DNA from: Pseudomonadota bacterium
GTDB lineage: Bacteria; Pseudomonadota; Gammaproteobacteria; Burkholderiales; Casimicrobiaceae
Direction of reading: 5' to 3'
NCBI GenBank assembly: GCA_029571495.1
Contig: JAKPSO010000502.1
Coordinates: 1-6,214 of the forward strand
DNA length: 6,214 nt
The translations under genes and the position numbers were made by a program. This document shows, piece after piece, positions 1 through 6,214 of this stretch. Every line of letters begins with the position of its first letter. The stretch's first letter is position 1. The notes under the pieces are model-generated. The model was given only the letters and a program-made list of their open reading frames with translations, did no database searches and was not told the origin of the DNA.

Positions 1-1190
1 AGCTTGTCTTCCGGAGCGAGTTCGTCCATGCCAAGAATCGCGATGATGTCACGCAATTCTTTGTAGCGTTGCAGCGTCGCCTGAACCGAACGGGTGCAGG
101 AGTAATGCGCTTCGCCAATGACGAGCGGGTCGATTTGGCGCGACGTTGAGTCGAGCGGATCCACCGCCGGGAAAATACCGAGCGAAGCGATGTCACGCGA
201 AAGAACCACGGTGGCATCCAAGTGTTGGAACGTCGTCGCAGGAGACGGATCGGTCAAGTCGTCGGCCGGCACGTACACGGCCTGAATCGACGTAATCGAA
301 CCGGTCTTGGTCGAGGTAATACGCTCTTGCAGACGGCCCATTTCTTCGGCGAGCGTTGGCTGGTAACCCACGGCAGATGGCATACGGCCAAGGAGCGCGG
401 ACACTTCGGTACCTGCCAGCGTGTAACGGTAGATGTTGTCAACGAAGAACAGAATGTCGAGACCTTCGTCGCGGAATTTTTCGGCCATCGTGAGGCCGGT
501 CAGCGCAACGCGCAGACGGTTTCCTGGGGGTTCGTTCATCTGACCGAACACCATCGCGACTTTGTCGAGAACTTTGGACTCTTCCATCTCGTGGTAGAAG
601 TCGTTACCCTCGCGAGTACGCTCACCCACGCCGGCGAACACGGAGAAACCACCGTAGCTCTTCGCGATGTTGTTGATGAGTTCCATCATGGTCACGGTTT
701 TGCCCACGCCGGCGCCGCCGAACAGACCAATTTTGCCGCCCTTCGCGAACGGGCAAATGAGGTCAATAACTTTAATGCCGGTTTCGAGAAGCTCGGTCGT
801 CGGCTTCAGGTCTTCCATGCGTGGCGCTTTTTGGTGAATGCCGCGACGCTCTTGCGTCGGAATTTCGCCAGCGTCGTCAATCGGGCGACCGAGCACGTCC
901 ATGATGCGGCCGAGCGTTGCTTTGCCCACGGGCACCATGATCGCGTTGCCGGTGCCGTTCACGGCCATGCCGCGGCGCAGACCGTCGGTCGAGCCGAGCG
1001 CAATGGTGCGCACGACGCCGTCGCCGAGCTGTTGTTGCACTTCAAACGTGAGGCCGGCTTCAACACCGGCGTGCGTTGCTGACGCATCGAGCGTGAGTGC
1101 GTCATACACCTTTGGCATCGCGTTGCGTGGGAATTCGATATCCACCACGGCGCCGATGCACTGAACGATACTGCCTTGATTCGTGCTCAT
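1..1190 (-). CDS. atpD: F1 ATP synthase subunit beta, 3' end cut by window edge
   Basis: This is the catalytic subunit of F1, which makes or hydrolyses ATP at its interface with alpha on the cytoplasmic face of the inner membrane. The reading frame is open for 396 codons from the ATG at 1190 to the left edge, with no stop or frameshift. Family length is about 460, so roughly 65-70 C-terminal residues are missing. Visible in order: N-terminal beta-barrel (IVQCIGAVVD near residue 8), Walker A GGAGVGKT at 158-165 (Lys164), GERTREGND with catalytic Glu190 and Arg191, Walker B ending in Asp251 (FFVDNIYRYT), PSPATT near 315-320, and the DELSEED-loop variant DELAPED at 389-395. Two oddities: Phe340 stands where Tyr normally contacts adenine (GIFPAVDP), and the loop at residues 33-46 is longer than in E. 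coli. The start is supported by an AGGA seven bases upstream. It lies 44 bp after atpG; atpC is expected next but is outside the window. Confidence 0.98.
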   Translation of the reverse strand, partial: MSTNQGSIVQCIGAVVDIEFPRNAMPKVYDALTLDASATHAGVEAGLTFEVQQQLGDGVVRTIALGSTDGLRRGMAVNGTGNAIMVPVGKATLGRIMDVLGRPIDDAGEIPTQERRGIHQKAPRMEDLKPTTELLETGIKVIDLICPFAKGGKIGLFGGAGVGKTVTMMELINNIAKSYGGFSVFAGVGERTREGNDFYHEMEESKVLDKVAMVFGQMNEPPGNRLRVALTGLTMAEKFRDEGLDILFFVDNIYRYTLAGTEVSALLGRMPSAVGYQPTLAEEMGRLQERITSTKTGSITSIQAVYVPADDLTDPSPATTFQHLDATVVLSRDIASLGIFPAVDPLDSTSRQIDPLVIGEAHYSCTRSVQATLQRYKELRDIIAILGMDELAPEDK

Positions 1191-1197
1191 CGTCTTG

Positions 1198-1201
1198 TCC
1201 T
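1198..1201 (-). promoter_or_regulatory. Ribosome binding site of atpD
   Basis: AGGA on the minus strand ends seven bases before the atpD ATG, in the 44-bp gap after atpG. It fits the start at 1190 and the conserved beta N-terminus. Confidence 0.65.
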
Positions 1202-1234
1202 GTTATCTCAATTTCAAATGGGGTTTCGCAATCG

Positions 1235-2113
1235 TTAGACGGCCGCAGCGCCGCCGACGATTTCGGAGAGTTCTTTGGTAATCGCGGCCTGACGCGCTTT
1301 GTTGTACGACAGTTGCAGTTCGCCGATCACGTTCTTCGCGTTATCGGACGCCGCTTTCATCGCCACCATACGCGCCGATTGCTCGGACGCCATGTTTTCG
1401 GCAACGGCCTGGTACACCAGCGCTTCTACGTAACGCGTGAGCAATTCGTCGACGACGGATTGCGCATCAGGTTCGTAGATGTAGTCCCAGCTGTACGCCT
1501 GCTTTTCGGCGGCGGTTTGCTCGAACTTGTCAGAGGTCAGCGGTAGCAATTGCTGAACCACGGACTCTTGCTTCATCGTGTTGACGAACTTGGTGTACGC
1601 AAGGTAGACCGCATCGACTTCGCCTTTTTCATAGGCGTCGAGCTGCACCTTCACGGCACCGATCAGTCGGTCGAGGTGAGGCGTATCGCCCAACCCGATC
1701 ACATGCGACACGACATTCGCGCCCAGCCGATTCATGAAGCCGAAGCCCTTGTTACCAATCGCGGTGACTTGCGGTTTGGAACCCGTAGCTTCGATTTCTT
1801 TGAACTTGGTAACGACTGCACGCAGCACGTTGGTATTCAAGCCGCCGCACAAACCCTTGTCGGTTGTCACCACGATCATGCCGACTTTGCTCGCGCCAGA
1901 GCGCTTGATCAAGAACGGATGACGGTACTCAGGATTGGCTTCAGCCATATGCGCAGCAATGTTGCGCACCTTATCGGCGTAGGGGCGAGCCGCGCGCATC
2001 CGTTCCTGCGCTTTGCGCATTTTGGATGCGGCGACCATTTCCATCGCCTTGGTGATCTTTCGAGTGTTTTGAACACTCTTGATCTTGGTTCTAATCTCTT
2101 TTGAGCCAGCCAT
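1235..2113 (-). CDS. atpG: F1 ATP synthase subunit gamma
   Basis: Gamma is the central rotor shaft of F1. It turns inside the alpha3beta3 ring and couples c-ring rotation to catalysis. The product is 292 residues, close to the usual 287-292. The N-terminal helix carries the family signature (KEIRTKIKSVQNTRKITKAM, residues 5-24), followed by MVAASKMRKAQ. The central Rossmann-like domain has TTDKGLCGGLN at 83-93. The C-terminal helix ends with the conserved NKARQAAITKELSEIVGGA stretch. The ATG is chosen because MAGSKEIR is the family start. Its ribosome site is weak (GAAAG only), so translation may depend on ribosomes leaving atpA 36 bp upstream. A short perfect hairpin lies inside the first 20 codons. 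No missing key residue is seen. Confidence 0.98.
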   Translation of the reverse strand: MAGSKEIRTKIKSVQNTRKITKAMEMVAASKMRKAQERMRAARPYADKVRNIAAHMAEANPEYRHPFLIKRSGASKVGMIVVTTDKGLCGGLNTNVLRAVVTKFKEIEATGSKPQVTAIGNKGFGFMNRLGANVVSHVIGLGDTPHLDRLIGAVKVQLDAYEKGEVDAVYLAYTKFVNTMKQESVVQQLLPLTSDKFEQTAAEKQAYSWDYIYEPDAQSVVDELLTRYVEALVYQAVAENMASEQSARMVAMKAASDNAKNVIGELQLSYNKARQAAITKELSEIVGGAAAV

Positions 2114-2149
2114 TATTTGCTTTCGCTTATCGTATTTGGCAAGTTCGGA

Positions 2150-3691
2150 TTAGTAAGAACCGTTAGCTTTGAAGTCTTTCATCGCGGCGGTCAGCGCGGT
2201 CTCATCGTCTTTCGACAAATCTTTCGTGTCTTCGATGCGCTTGGTCAGATCCGCGTACTTGGTCTGCATGTATTTGTGCAGCGCTTTTTCTGCAGCCAAG
2301 GCTTTAGCAACCGGCACATCGTCGAAGAAACCGCCGTTTACGCCGAACAGCGTGAAGGCCATTTCCGACACCGACAGCGGTGCGTACTGCGCTTGCTTCA
2401 TGAGTTCGGTCACGAGGCGACCGCGCTCCAATTGCTTACGTGTGGCTTCGTCAAGATCAGACGCGAACTGCGCGAACGCTGCCAATTCACGGTACTGCGC
2501 GAGTGCAAGACGTACACCGCCGCCAAGCTTCTTGATGATCTTGGTTTGTGCAGCGCCACCAACGCGAGACACCGAAATACCGGCGTTAATAGCGGGACGG
2601 ATACCGGCGTTGAACAGATCGGTTTCAAGGAAGATCTGGCCGTCGGTAATGGAAATCACGTTGGTCGGAACGAACGCAGAGACGTCGCCGGCTTGAGTTT
2701 CGATGATCGGCAAAGCGGTCAGCGAGCCAGTCTTGCCTTTGACGGCACCCTTGGTGAATTTCTCAACGTAGTCTTCGTTCACACGAGCAGCGCGCTCAAG
2801 CAGACGGCTGTGGAGATAGAACACGTCGCCAGGGAACGCTTCGCGGCCCGGTGGGCGGCGCAGCAACAAGGAGATTTGACGATAGGCAACGGCCTGCTTT
2901 GACAGATCGTCGTAAACGATCAATGCGTCTTCGCCGCGATCGCGGAAGTACTCACCCATCGTGCAGCCTGCATAGGCCGACAAGTATTGCATCGCTGGCG
3001 AATCAGACGCCGTCGCTGCGACGACGATGGTGTAAGCCATCGCGCCTTTTTCTTCGAGCTTCTTAACGACGTTAACAACGGTCGAAGCTTTTTGGCCAAT
3101 AGCGACGTAAACGCAGACGAGGTCTTTGCCCTTCTGGTTGATGATCGCGTCGATCGCGACAGCGGTCTTACCCGTTTGGCGATCGCCAATGATCAATTCG
3201 CGTTGACCACGACCCACAGGGACCATGGAGTCGATGGACTTGAGACCGGTTTGTACTGGCTGCGACACCGATTTACGTGCGATAACGCCCGGCGCAACTT
3301 TTTCGATAACGTCGGTTTCTTTGGCGTTGATCGGGCCTTTGCCGTCGATCGGTTCGCCGAGCGCGTTCACCACGCGGCCGATCAGTTCGCGGCCAACGGG
3401 CACCGACAAAATGCGACCGGTCGATTTGACCGTGTCGCCTTCGGTGATGTGCTCGTAGGAGCCCAAAATAACGGCGCCAACAGAGTCGCGTTCGAGGTTC
3501 AATGCGAGGCCGAACGTGTTGCCCGGGAACTCAAGCATTTCACCTTGCATTACGTCTGCGAGGCCATGCACGCGGCAGATACCGTCGGTCACCGAGACCA
3601 CCGTGCCCTGGGTCCGCACTTCGCTGCCAACATCGAGGTTCGCGATTTTGGCTTTAATCAGTTCGCTGATTTCAGAGGGATTCAAATTCAT
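2150..3691 (-). CDS. atpA: F1 ATP synthase subunit alpha
   Basis: Alpha forms the F1 hexamer with beta. It binds nucleotide at the non-catalytic sites and supplies the arginine finger to the catalytic sites. The product is 513 residues, the same length as E. coli alpha, and key positions coincide. The start MNLNPSEISELIK is typical. Walker A is GDRQTGKT at 169-176 (Lys175). The Walker B region is ALIVYDDLSKQAVAYRQ around 256-272, followed by LLLRRPPGREAFPGDVFYLH. The signature PAINAGISVSRVGGAAQ at 367-382 contains arginine finger Arg376. The C-terminal helical domain runs from about 385 to the end. A GGAG eight bases before the ATG supports the start. It sits 42 bp after atpH and 36 bp before atpG. 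Nothing is truncated or unusual. Confidence 0.99.
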   Translation of the reverse strand: MNLNPSEISELIKAKIANLDVGSEVRTQGTVVSVTDGICRVHGLADVMQGEMLEFPGNTFGLALNLERDSVGAVILGSYEHITEGDTVKSTGRILSVPVGRELIGRVVNALGEPIDGKGPINAKETDVIEKVAPGVIARKSVSQPVQTGLKSIDSMVPVGRGQRELIIGDRQTGKTAVAIDAIINQKGKDLVCVYVAIGQKASTVVNVVKKLEEKGAMAYTIVVAATASDSPAMQYLSAYAGCTMGEYFRDRGEDALIVYDDLSKQAVAYRQISLLLRRPPGREAFPGDVFYLHSRLLERAARVNEDYVEKFTKGAVKGKTGSLTALPIIETQAGDVSAFVPTNVISITDGQIFLETDLFNAGIRPAINAGISVSRVGGAAQTKIIKKLGGGVRLALAQYRELAAFAQFASDLDEATRKQLERGRLVTELMKQAQYAPLSVSEMAFTLFGVNGGFFDDVPVAKALAAEKALHKYMQTKYADLTKRIEDTKDLSKDDETALTAAMKDFKANGSY

Positions 3692-3699
3692 TACTTTTT

Positions 3700-3703
3700 C
3701 TCC
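3700..3703 (-). promoter_or_regulatory. Ribosome binding site of atpA
   Basis: GGAG on the minus strand, eight bases before the atpA ATG at 3691, lies in a purine-rich run between atpH and atpA. It confirms that the MNLN start is used. Confidence 0.7.
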
Positions 3704-3733
3704 AGAGCCGGAGGTTCGTTATGTGTGTTTAGG

Positions 3734-4270
3734 CTACGCCTTGATCTGGCGGGACATTTTTTGCAGCTGACCGACGACCGTACGATCAATCACTTGATCG
3801 CCGACGATGATCTTGGCGCCGCCAAGTAGCGTCGCGTCGACTTGTTCCGCCGTTTCAATTTGGCGGCCATAGCGTTTTGCCAGTGCGCCTTGCAATTCGT
3901 CGCGCTGCTGTTCCGTCAACGGGAATGCAGACACGATGGTGGCGCGGGCCACGTTGTCGTTTTCACGTTTCAACGCCTGAAAGTGCTCGTTGATTTGCGG
4001 CAGCAGCTTGACGCGATCTGCTTCAAGCAACACTTTCACAAAGCTCGTCGTGTTGGCGTCCAGCTTGTCGCCCATCACAGTCGTGAAGAGCGATTGCTTT
4101 TGCTCGGGCGAGAGCTTGGGATTGTCCACCGCTGCAGCAATCTTGGCGTCGGAGGCGACCGCTGCCAACAGGGCAAGCGTGTCGGCCCATTTAGGCAGCA
4201 TGCCGCCGTCACGCGCAAGCGCAAATGCAGCTTCTGCGTACGGACGGGCGATGGTCGCGAGTTCAGCCAT
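3734..4270 (-). CDS. atpH: F1 ATP synthase subunit delta
   Basis: Delta (the bacterial equivalent of mitochondrial OSCP) sits on top of F1 and ties the alpha3beta3 head to the b-subunit stalk, so it is part of the stator. The product is 178 residues against 177 in E. coli. The N-terminus ELATIARPYAEAAFALA matches the family helix that packs on alpha. Residues up to about 105 form the expected helical bundle. The C-terminal signature is at about 145-166 (LLGGAKIIVGDQVIDRTV, with Gly157-Asp158). The ATG lies only 2 bp after the atpF stop. The best ribosome site, GAAGG inside the end of atpF, is 13 bases away, which is longer than usual, so translation is probably coupled to atpF. Delta is the least conserved F1 subunit; length, signature and position still make the call secure. 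Confidence 0.97.
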   Translation of the reverse strand: MAELATIARPYAEAAFALARDGGMLPKWADTLALLAAVASDAKIAAAVDNPKLSPEQKQSLFTTVMGDKLDANTTSFVKVLLEADRVKLLPQINEHFQALKRENDNVARATIVSAFPLTEQQRDELQGALAKRYGRQIETAEQVDATLLGGAKIIVGDQVIDRTVVGQLQKMSRQIKA

Positions 4271-4272
4271 GG

Positions 4273-4743
4273 TTACAGCTCAGCCTTCAATTGACCCAGC
4301 AGTTCAGCATGAACTTGTGGGTTGATTTCGCGCGTGAGAATGCGTTGAGCACCGGCGACCGCGAGGTCGGCGACACGGTCACGCAATTCTTCTTTTGCTT
4401 TCACCGACAACTGGGCGATTTCGTCCGCAGCCATCTGCTTCTCACGTTCGCCAGCGGCCTTAGCGTCACCTTTGGCGGCTTCAATCGTTGCATTGCGCTG
4501 CTTTTCAGCGGTAGCTACGATGTCAGCCGCTTTGGCCTTCGCTTCGGCGATGATTTTGTCCACTTCTTTCTGCGCAGTGGCAAGCGAAGCTTTGCCTTTT
4601 TCTGCCTCGGCCAGACCGTCAGCAATCTGACGGCGGCGGCCTTCTACAGCGTCAGCCAATGGCGGCAGAACGAACTTGTAGACGACGAACAGAAAAATGA
4701 AAAAGCCAATGCCTTGCAGCAGGAGCGTCATGCCGATGTTCAT
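4273..4743 (-). CDS. atpF: Fo ATP synthase subunit b
   Basis: Subunit b forms the dimeric peripheral stalk that connects subunit a in the membrane to delta on F1. The product is 156 residues, the same length as E. coli b. Residues about 4-27 form one membrane helix (TLLLQGIGFFIFLFVVY), followed by the conserved KFVLPPLADAV hinge and RRRQIADGL, where Arg36 aligns with the E. coli residue of that number. From about residue 35 it is a long, charged, Ala/Lys/Glu-rich helix (AEAEKGKA, EAKAKAADI) typical of the right-handed coiled-coil stalk, ending ILTREINPQVHAELLGQLKAEL. Position 26, Trp in E. coli and many relatives, is Leu here. A GGAG seven bases before the ATG supports the start. It lies 37 bp after atpE and 2 bp before atpH. 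Confidence 0.97.
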   Translation of the reverse strand: MNIGMTLLLQGIGFFIFLFVVYKFVLPPLADAVEGRRRQIADGLAEAEKGKASLATAQKEVDKIIAEAKAKAADIVATAEKQRNATIEAAKGDAKAAGEREKQMAADEIAQLSVKAKEELRDRVADLAVAGAQRILTREINPQVHAELLGQLKAEL

Positions 4744-4750
4744 GCGGCGA

Positions 4751-4754
4751 CTCC
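4751..4754 (-). promoter_or_regulatory. Ribosome binding site of atpF
   Basis: GGAG on the minus strand is followed by seven bases and the ATG of atpF. It lies in the 37-bp atpE-atpF gap and agrees with the MNIGMTLL start. Confidence 0.65.
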
Positions 4755-4780
4755 GATTGTCTAGTAGTTAGTGAGCCAGA

Positions 4781-5062
4781 TTACTTGAGTGCGCTCAGCA
4801 GCGGGTTTGCCGTCGCCAAGAACATCGCGATACCCACACCGATAATGAACGACGCGTCGATCAGGCCGAGAAGCAGGAACACTTTGCCTTGCAGTTGGGG
4901 GATCAGCTCAGGTTGGCGAGCAGCAGATTCGAGGAACTTAGAGCACATGATGCCCACACCGATACAAGCACCAAGGGCGCCGAGGCCGATGATGATGCCA
5001 ACCGCGATAGCGGTGTAGCCTTGGACGGACGCGATGACCATCAGTTTTTGAATGGCTTCCAT
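4781..5062 (-). CDS. atpE: Fo ATP synthase subunit c (proteolipid)
   Basis: Subunit c is the hairpin protein whose oligomer forms the proton-driven rotor ring in the inner membrane. The product is 93 residues against 79 in E. coli; the extra residues are at both ends. The first membrane helix is about 14-40 with the glycine-rich run GIIIGLGALGACIGVG. The polar loop is ARQPEL at 48-53. The second helix, about 57-88, carries the proton-binding Asp69 in GLIDASFIIGVG. An aspartate there, and Val rather than Gln at the aligned helix-1 position, argue for H+ rather than Na+. The start at 5062 is favoured because a strong AAGGA lies seven bases upstream; the next Met (residue 8) has no ribosome site. 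The tail ANPLLSALK resembles betaproteobacterial c subunits. Gaps are 83 bp to atpB and 37 bp to atpF. Confidence 0.98.
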   Translation of the reverse strand: MEAIQKLMVIASVQGYTAIAVGIIIGLGALGACIGVGIMCSKFLESAARQPELIPQLQGKVFLLLGLIDASFIIGVGIAMFLATANPLLSALK

Positions 5063-5110
5063 TTGAGTTTCCTTTCAGTGAGAAATTAAAGCAATAACAA
5101 GTTGAGTAAC
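5063..5110 (-). promoter_or_regulatory. AT-rich translation initiation region of atpE
   Basis: Just before atpE the transcript is U- and A-rich (TTGTTATTGCTTTAATTTC) and then has GAAAGGAAA, with the AAGGA core at 5070-5074, seven bases before the ATG. This is the best ribosome site in the window and stands out from the GC-richer surroundings. In E. coli a similar U-rich leader boosts synthesis of subunit c, which is needed in about ten copies per enzyme. The same role here is inferred from position and composition only. Confidence 0.5.
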
Positions 5111-5145
5111 GAATCAGTAAACGGCAGCGCGATGAGCTCTAAGGC

Positions 5146-5967
5146 CTAGTGCGCTTCATGCGCCATCGCGAGGTAAACCGCAGTCAGCATCATGAAGATG
5201 AAGGCTTGCAGCGGAACAACCAAGATGTGGAAAATCGCCCAGCCGGCATGCAGGAGCGCGCCGACCACGACGCCGCCGATACCCGCAGCGGCTAGCAACG
5301 AGATCAGCAAGAAGATGACTTCACCGGCGTACATGTTGCCGAATAGACGCAGAGCGAGCGAGAGTGGTTTCGACAACAACTCGATGAGTTGGAAAGCGAA
5401 GTTGAACGGCAACAGAATGATCTTCGCAACGATGTTGTGCGCATGAAATGGCGCATTAAACAACTCGTTGATGTAACCACCAATGCCCTTGGCTTTGACG
5501 CTTTCGATCATCATCAACAAGATCACAGAAAGCGAAATTGCGAGCGTGGTGTTCAAGTCGGCGGTCGGGACGGGCTTCCAGTTGTGCACGTGCATCACGT
5601 GCTCGGTGAACCAGCTGACGGCGTCGACCGGCAGAAACTTGACCATGTTCATGACCAGAATCCAGACGAACACGGTGAACGACACGCCGACAATCCAACG
5701 GCGGTCGCCGTGATACATGTCTTTCACTTGGCTATCGACGAAGTCATAAAGCAGCTCAAAAAACGCCTGCGCCTTACTCGGCACGCCGTCTTTTTTCACG
5801 CCGCGAGACAGGATCCACAACGCACCAAACACGATGATGCCCAGCGCCCAGCCCATGACGACGGAATCGACGTTGAAGGCGCTGCCATTGAACGTCCCTT
5901 GCAGGTTGGTCAAGTGGTGCTGAATGTACTCGGATGGGGTCTGGACGGCGGTGCTGGATTCAGACAT
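5146..5967 (-). CDS. atpB: Fo ATP synthase subunit a
   Basis: Subunit a is the membrane stator protein that provides the two proton half-channels against the c-ring. The product is 273 residues (E. coli 271). After a polar N-terminus with SEYIQHHLTNLQ (12-23) there are hydrophobic helices at about 37-54, 93-112, 140-156, 178-197, 214-238 and 245-268. The key signature LLSKPLSLALRLFGNMYAGE (197-216) holds the essential Arg207 (E. coli Arg210) and Glu216. The last helix has His247 and Gln254 (FHILVVPLQAFIFMMLTAVY), matching E. coli His245 and Gln252. An in-frame stop three codons before the ATG makes this the first possible start, although no clear ribosome site precedes it. It lies 66 bp after atpI and 83 bp before atpE. 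Confidence 0.98.
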   Translation of the reverse strand: MSESSTAVQTPSEYIQHHLTNLQGTFNGSAFNVDSVVMGWALGIIVFGALWILSRGVKKDGVPSKAQAFFELLYDFVDSQVKDMYHGDRRWIVGVSFTVFVWILVMNMVKFLPVDAVSWFTEHVMHVHNWKPVPTADLNTTLAISLSVILLMMIESVKAKGIGGYINELFNAPFHAHNIVAKIILLPFNFAFQLIELLSKPLSLALRLFGNMYAGEVIFLLISLLAAAGIGGVVVGALLHAGWAIFHILVVPLQAFIFMMLTAVYLAMAHEAH

Positions 5968-5992
5968 AGTCGTTCAATCGAAATTTGTTGCA

Positions 5993-6011
5993 GCGCCAAC
6001 ACATGCGGCGC
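5993..6011. repeat. Short inverted repeat in the atpI-atpB gap
   Basis: Five-base arms (GCGCC and GGCGC) flank a nine-base spacer, so the transcript could form a small GC stem between the atpI stop and the atpB start. There is no U-run after it, so it does not look like a terminator. It may be chance in GC-rich sequence. Confidence 0.3.
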
Positions 6012-6033
6012 GTAAAGTATCTAGCGGGGCGTT

Positions 6034-6214
6034 CTAGCTGCGCGTCACGAGCAGAACCGCTCGCCATGCCAACAAGGTCACCAAAAACGTTGCGAACATC
6101 GCCAGAAGAACCAGCGAATCGTAGAACTTGATGATTACACCTAACTGAATAGCTATAAAAAACAGTTTCACGAGTTCCGCCCGAAGCAATGGCCAGAGAC
6201 CAGCGCTGTTCGTG
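6034..6214 (-). CDS. atpI: ATP synthase subunit I (AtpI), C-terminal part, 5' end cut by window edge
   Basis: An open frame enters from the right edge and ends at a TAG at 6034-6036, giving 59 visible residues. They are strongly hydrophobic: about residues 15-29 (VKLFFIAIQLGVIIK) and 33-57 (SLVLLAMFATFLVTLLAW) look like two membrane helices, preceded by RAELVK. A Glu-x-x-Lys before the penultimate helix and a short basic C-terminus fit the last part of the ATP-synt_I family. AtpI is a small, poorly conserved membrane protein, not part of the final enzyme, linked to c-ring assembly in some bacteria. Its place directly upstream of atpB is the standard one and carries much of the weight here. 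Another frame is also open to the edge but encodes a polar, unrecognisable peptide. Confidence 0.75.
   Translation of the reverse strand, partial: TNSAGLWPLLRAELVKLFFIAIQLGVIIKFYDSLVLLAMFATFLVTLLAWRAVLLVTRS

Noticed and set aside
49..60. Repeat of CACGCAATTCTT-like sequence at about 49 and 4380
   Set aside because: Both copies encode a conserved KELRD/EELRD peptide in beta and b; the likeness is chance codon agreement, not a repeat element.
222..1082. Long plus-strand open frame (286 codons) opposite atpD
   Set aside because: It is the antisense of a conserved beta coding region. The peptide is rich in His, Arg and Val with no recognisable domain, as expected from a GC-biased gene read backwards. 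The same applies to the plus-strand frames at 2117-2902 and 2987-3829 opposite atpA.
1..1190. Possible frameshift in atpD, because no complete start-to-stop frame exists here
   Set aside because: Translation by hand from the ATG at 1190 stays in one frame with beta signatures all the way to the left edge. The gene is simply cut by the window.
1550..2104. Plus-strand open frame opposite atpG
   Set aside because: It is a mirror of the gamma gene with no family resemblance; the minus-strand frame has full family signatures.
6134..6162. Possible promoter inside atpI (TGTAAT downstream of a T-run on the minus strand)
   Set aside because: The -10-like element is fair, but the -35 position holds only a T-run and there is no extended -10. 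The AT-rich codons also fit the hydrophobic LFFIAI segment. Too weak to call.
1..6214. Novel defence, mobile or accessory system
   Set aside because: Every stretch is accounted for by standard atp operon genes with short gaps; there are no repeats, integrase, tRNA or composition break that would mark an insertion.

Overview
This window is most of a bacterial F1Fo ATP synthase (atp/unc) operon. It lies entirely on the minus strand and is cut at both ends. Read in the direction of transcription (right to left) the order is atpI (3' end only), atpB (a), atpE (c), atpF (b), atpH (delta), atpA (alpha), atpG (gamma) and atpD (beta, C-terminal part missing). This is the classical I-B-E-F-H-A-G-D order. 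atpC (epsilon) would be expected to follow atpD beyond the left edge.

The organism is most likely a proteobacterium, and probably a betaproteobacterium (Burkholderiales-like). Beta has the IVQCIGAVVD start, the CPFAKGGKIGLF run and a DELAPED variant of the DELSEED loop. Subunit c has a GACIGVG helix, an ARQPEL loop and the ANPLL tail common in that class. Third positions are fairly GC-rich. This placement rests on remembered family sequences, not on a search.

Layout: 6034-6214 is the AtpI C-terminus. 5146-5967 (a), 4781-5062 (c) and 4273-4743 (b) encode the membrane Fo sector. 3734-4270 (delta), 2150-3691 (alpha), 1235-2113 (gamma) and 1-1190 (beta) encode F1. Gaps between genes are short (66, 83, 37, 2, 42, 36 and 44 bp), with no terminator inside, consistent with one polycistronic mRNA. 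No stretch longer than 83 bp is non-coding.

Together the products form a rotary enzyme. Protons pass between a (essential Arg207) and the c-ring (Asp69) and turn c and gamma. Gamma drives ATP formation at the alpha/beta interfaces, and b plus delta hold the stator. All key catalytic and proton-path residues that fall inside the window are present, so the enzyme looks functional and H+-type. I see no mobile element, CRISPR, RNA gene or unknown system. The points worth a second look are small: a Phe in place of the usual adenine-pocket Tyr in beta, a longer loop in the beta N-terminal domain, an extended subunit c N-terminus, and an AT-rich leader with a strong ribosome site before atpE.
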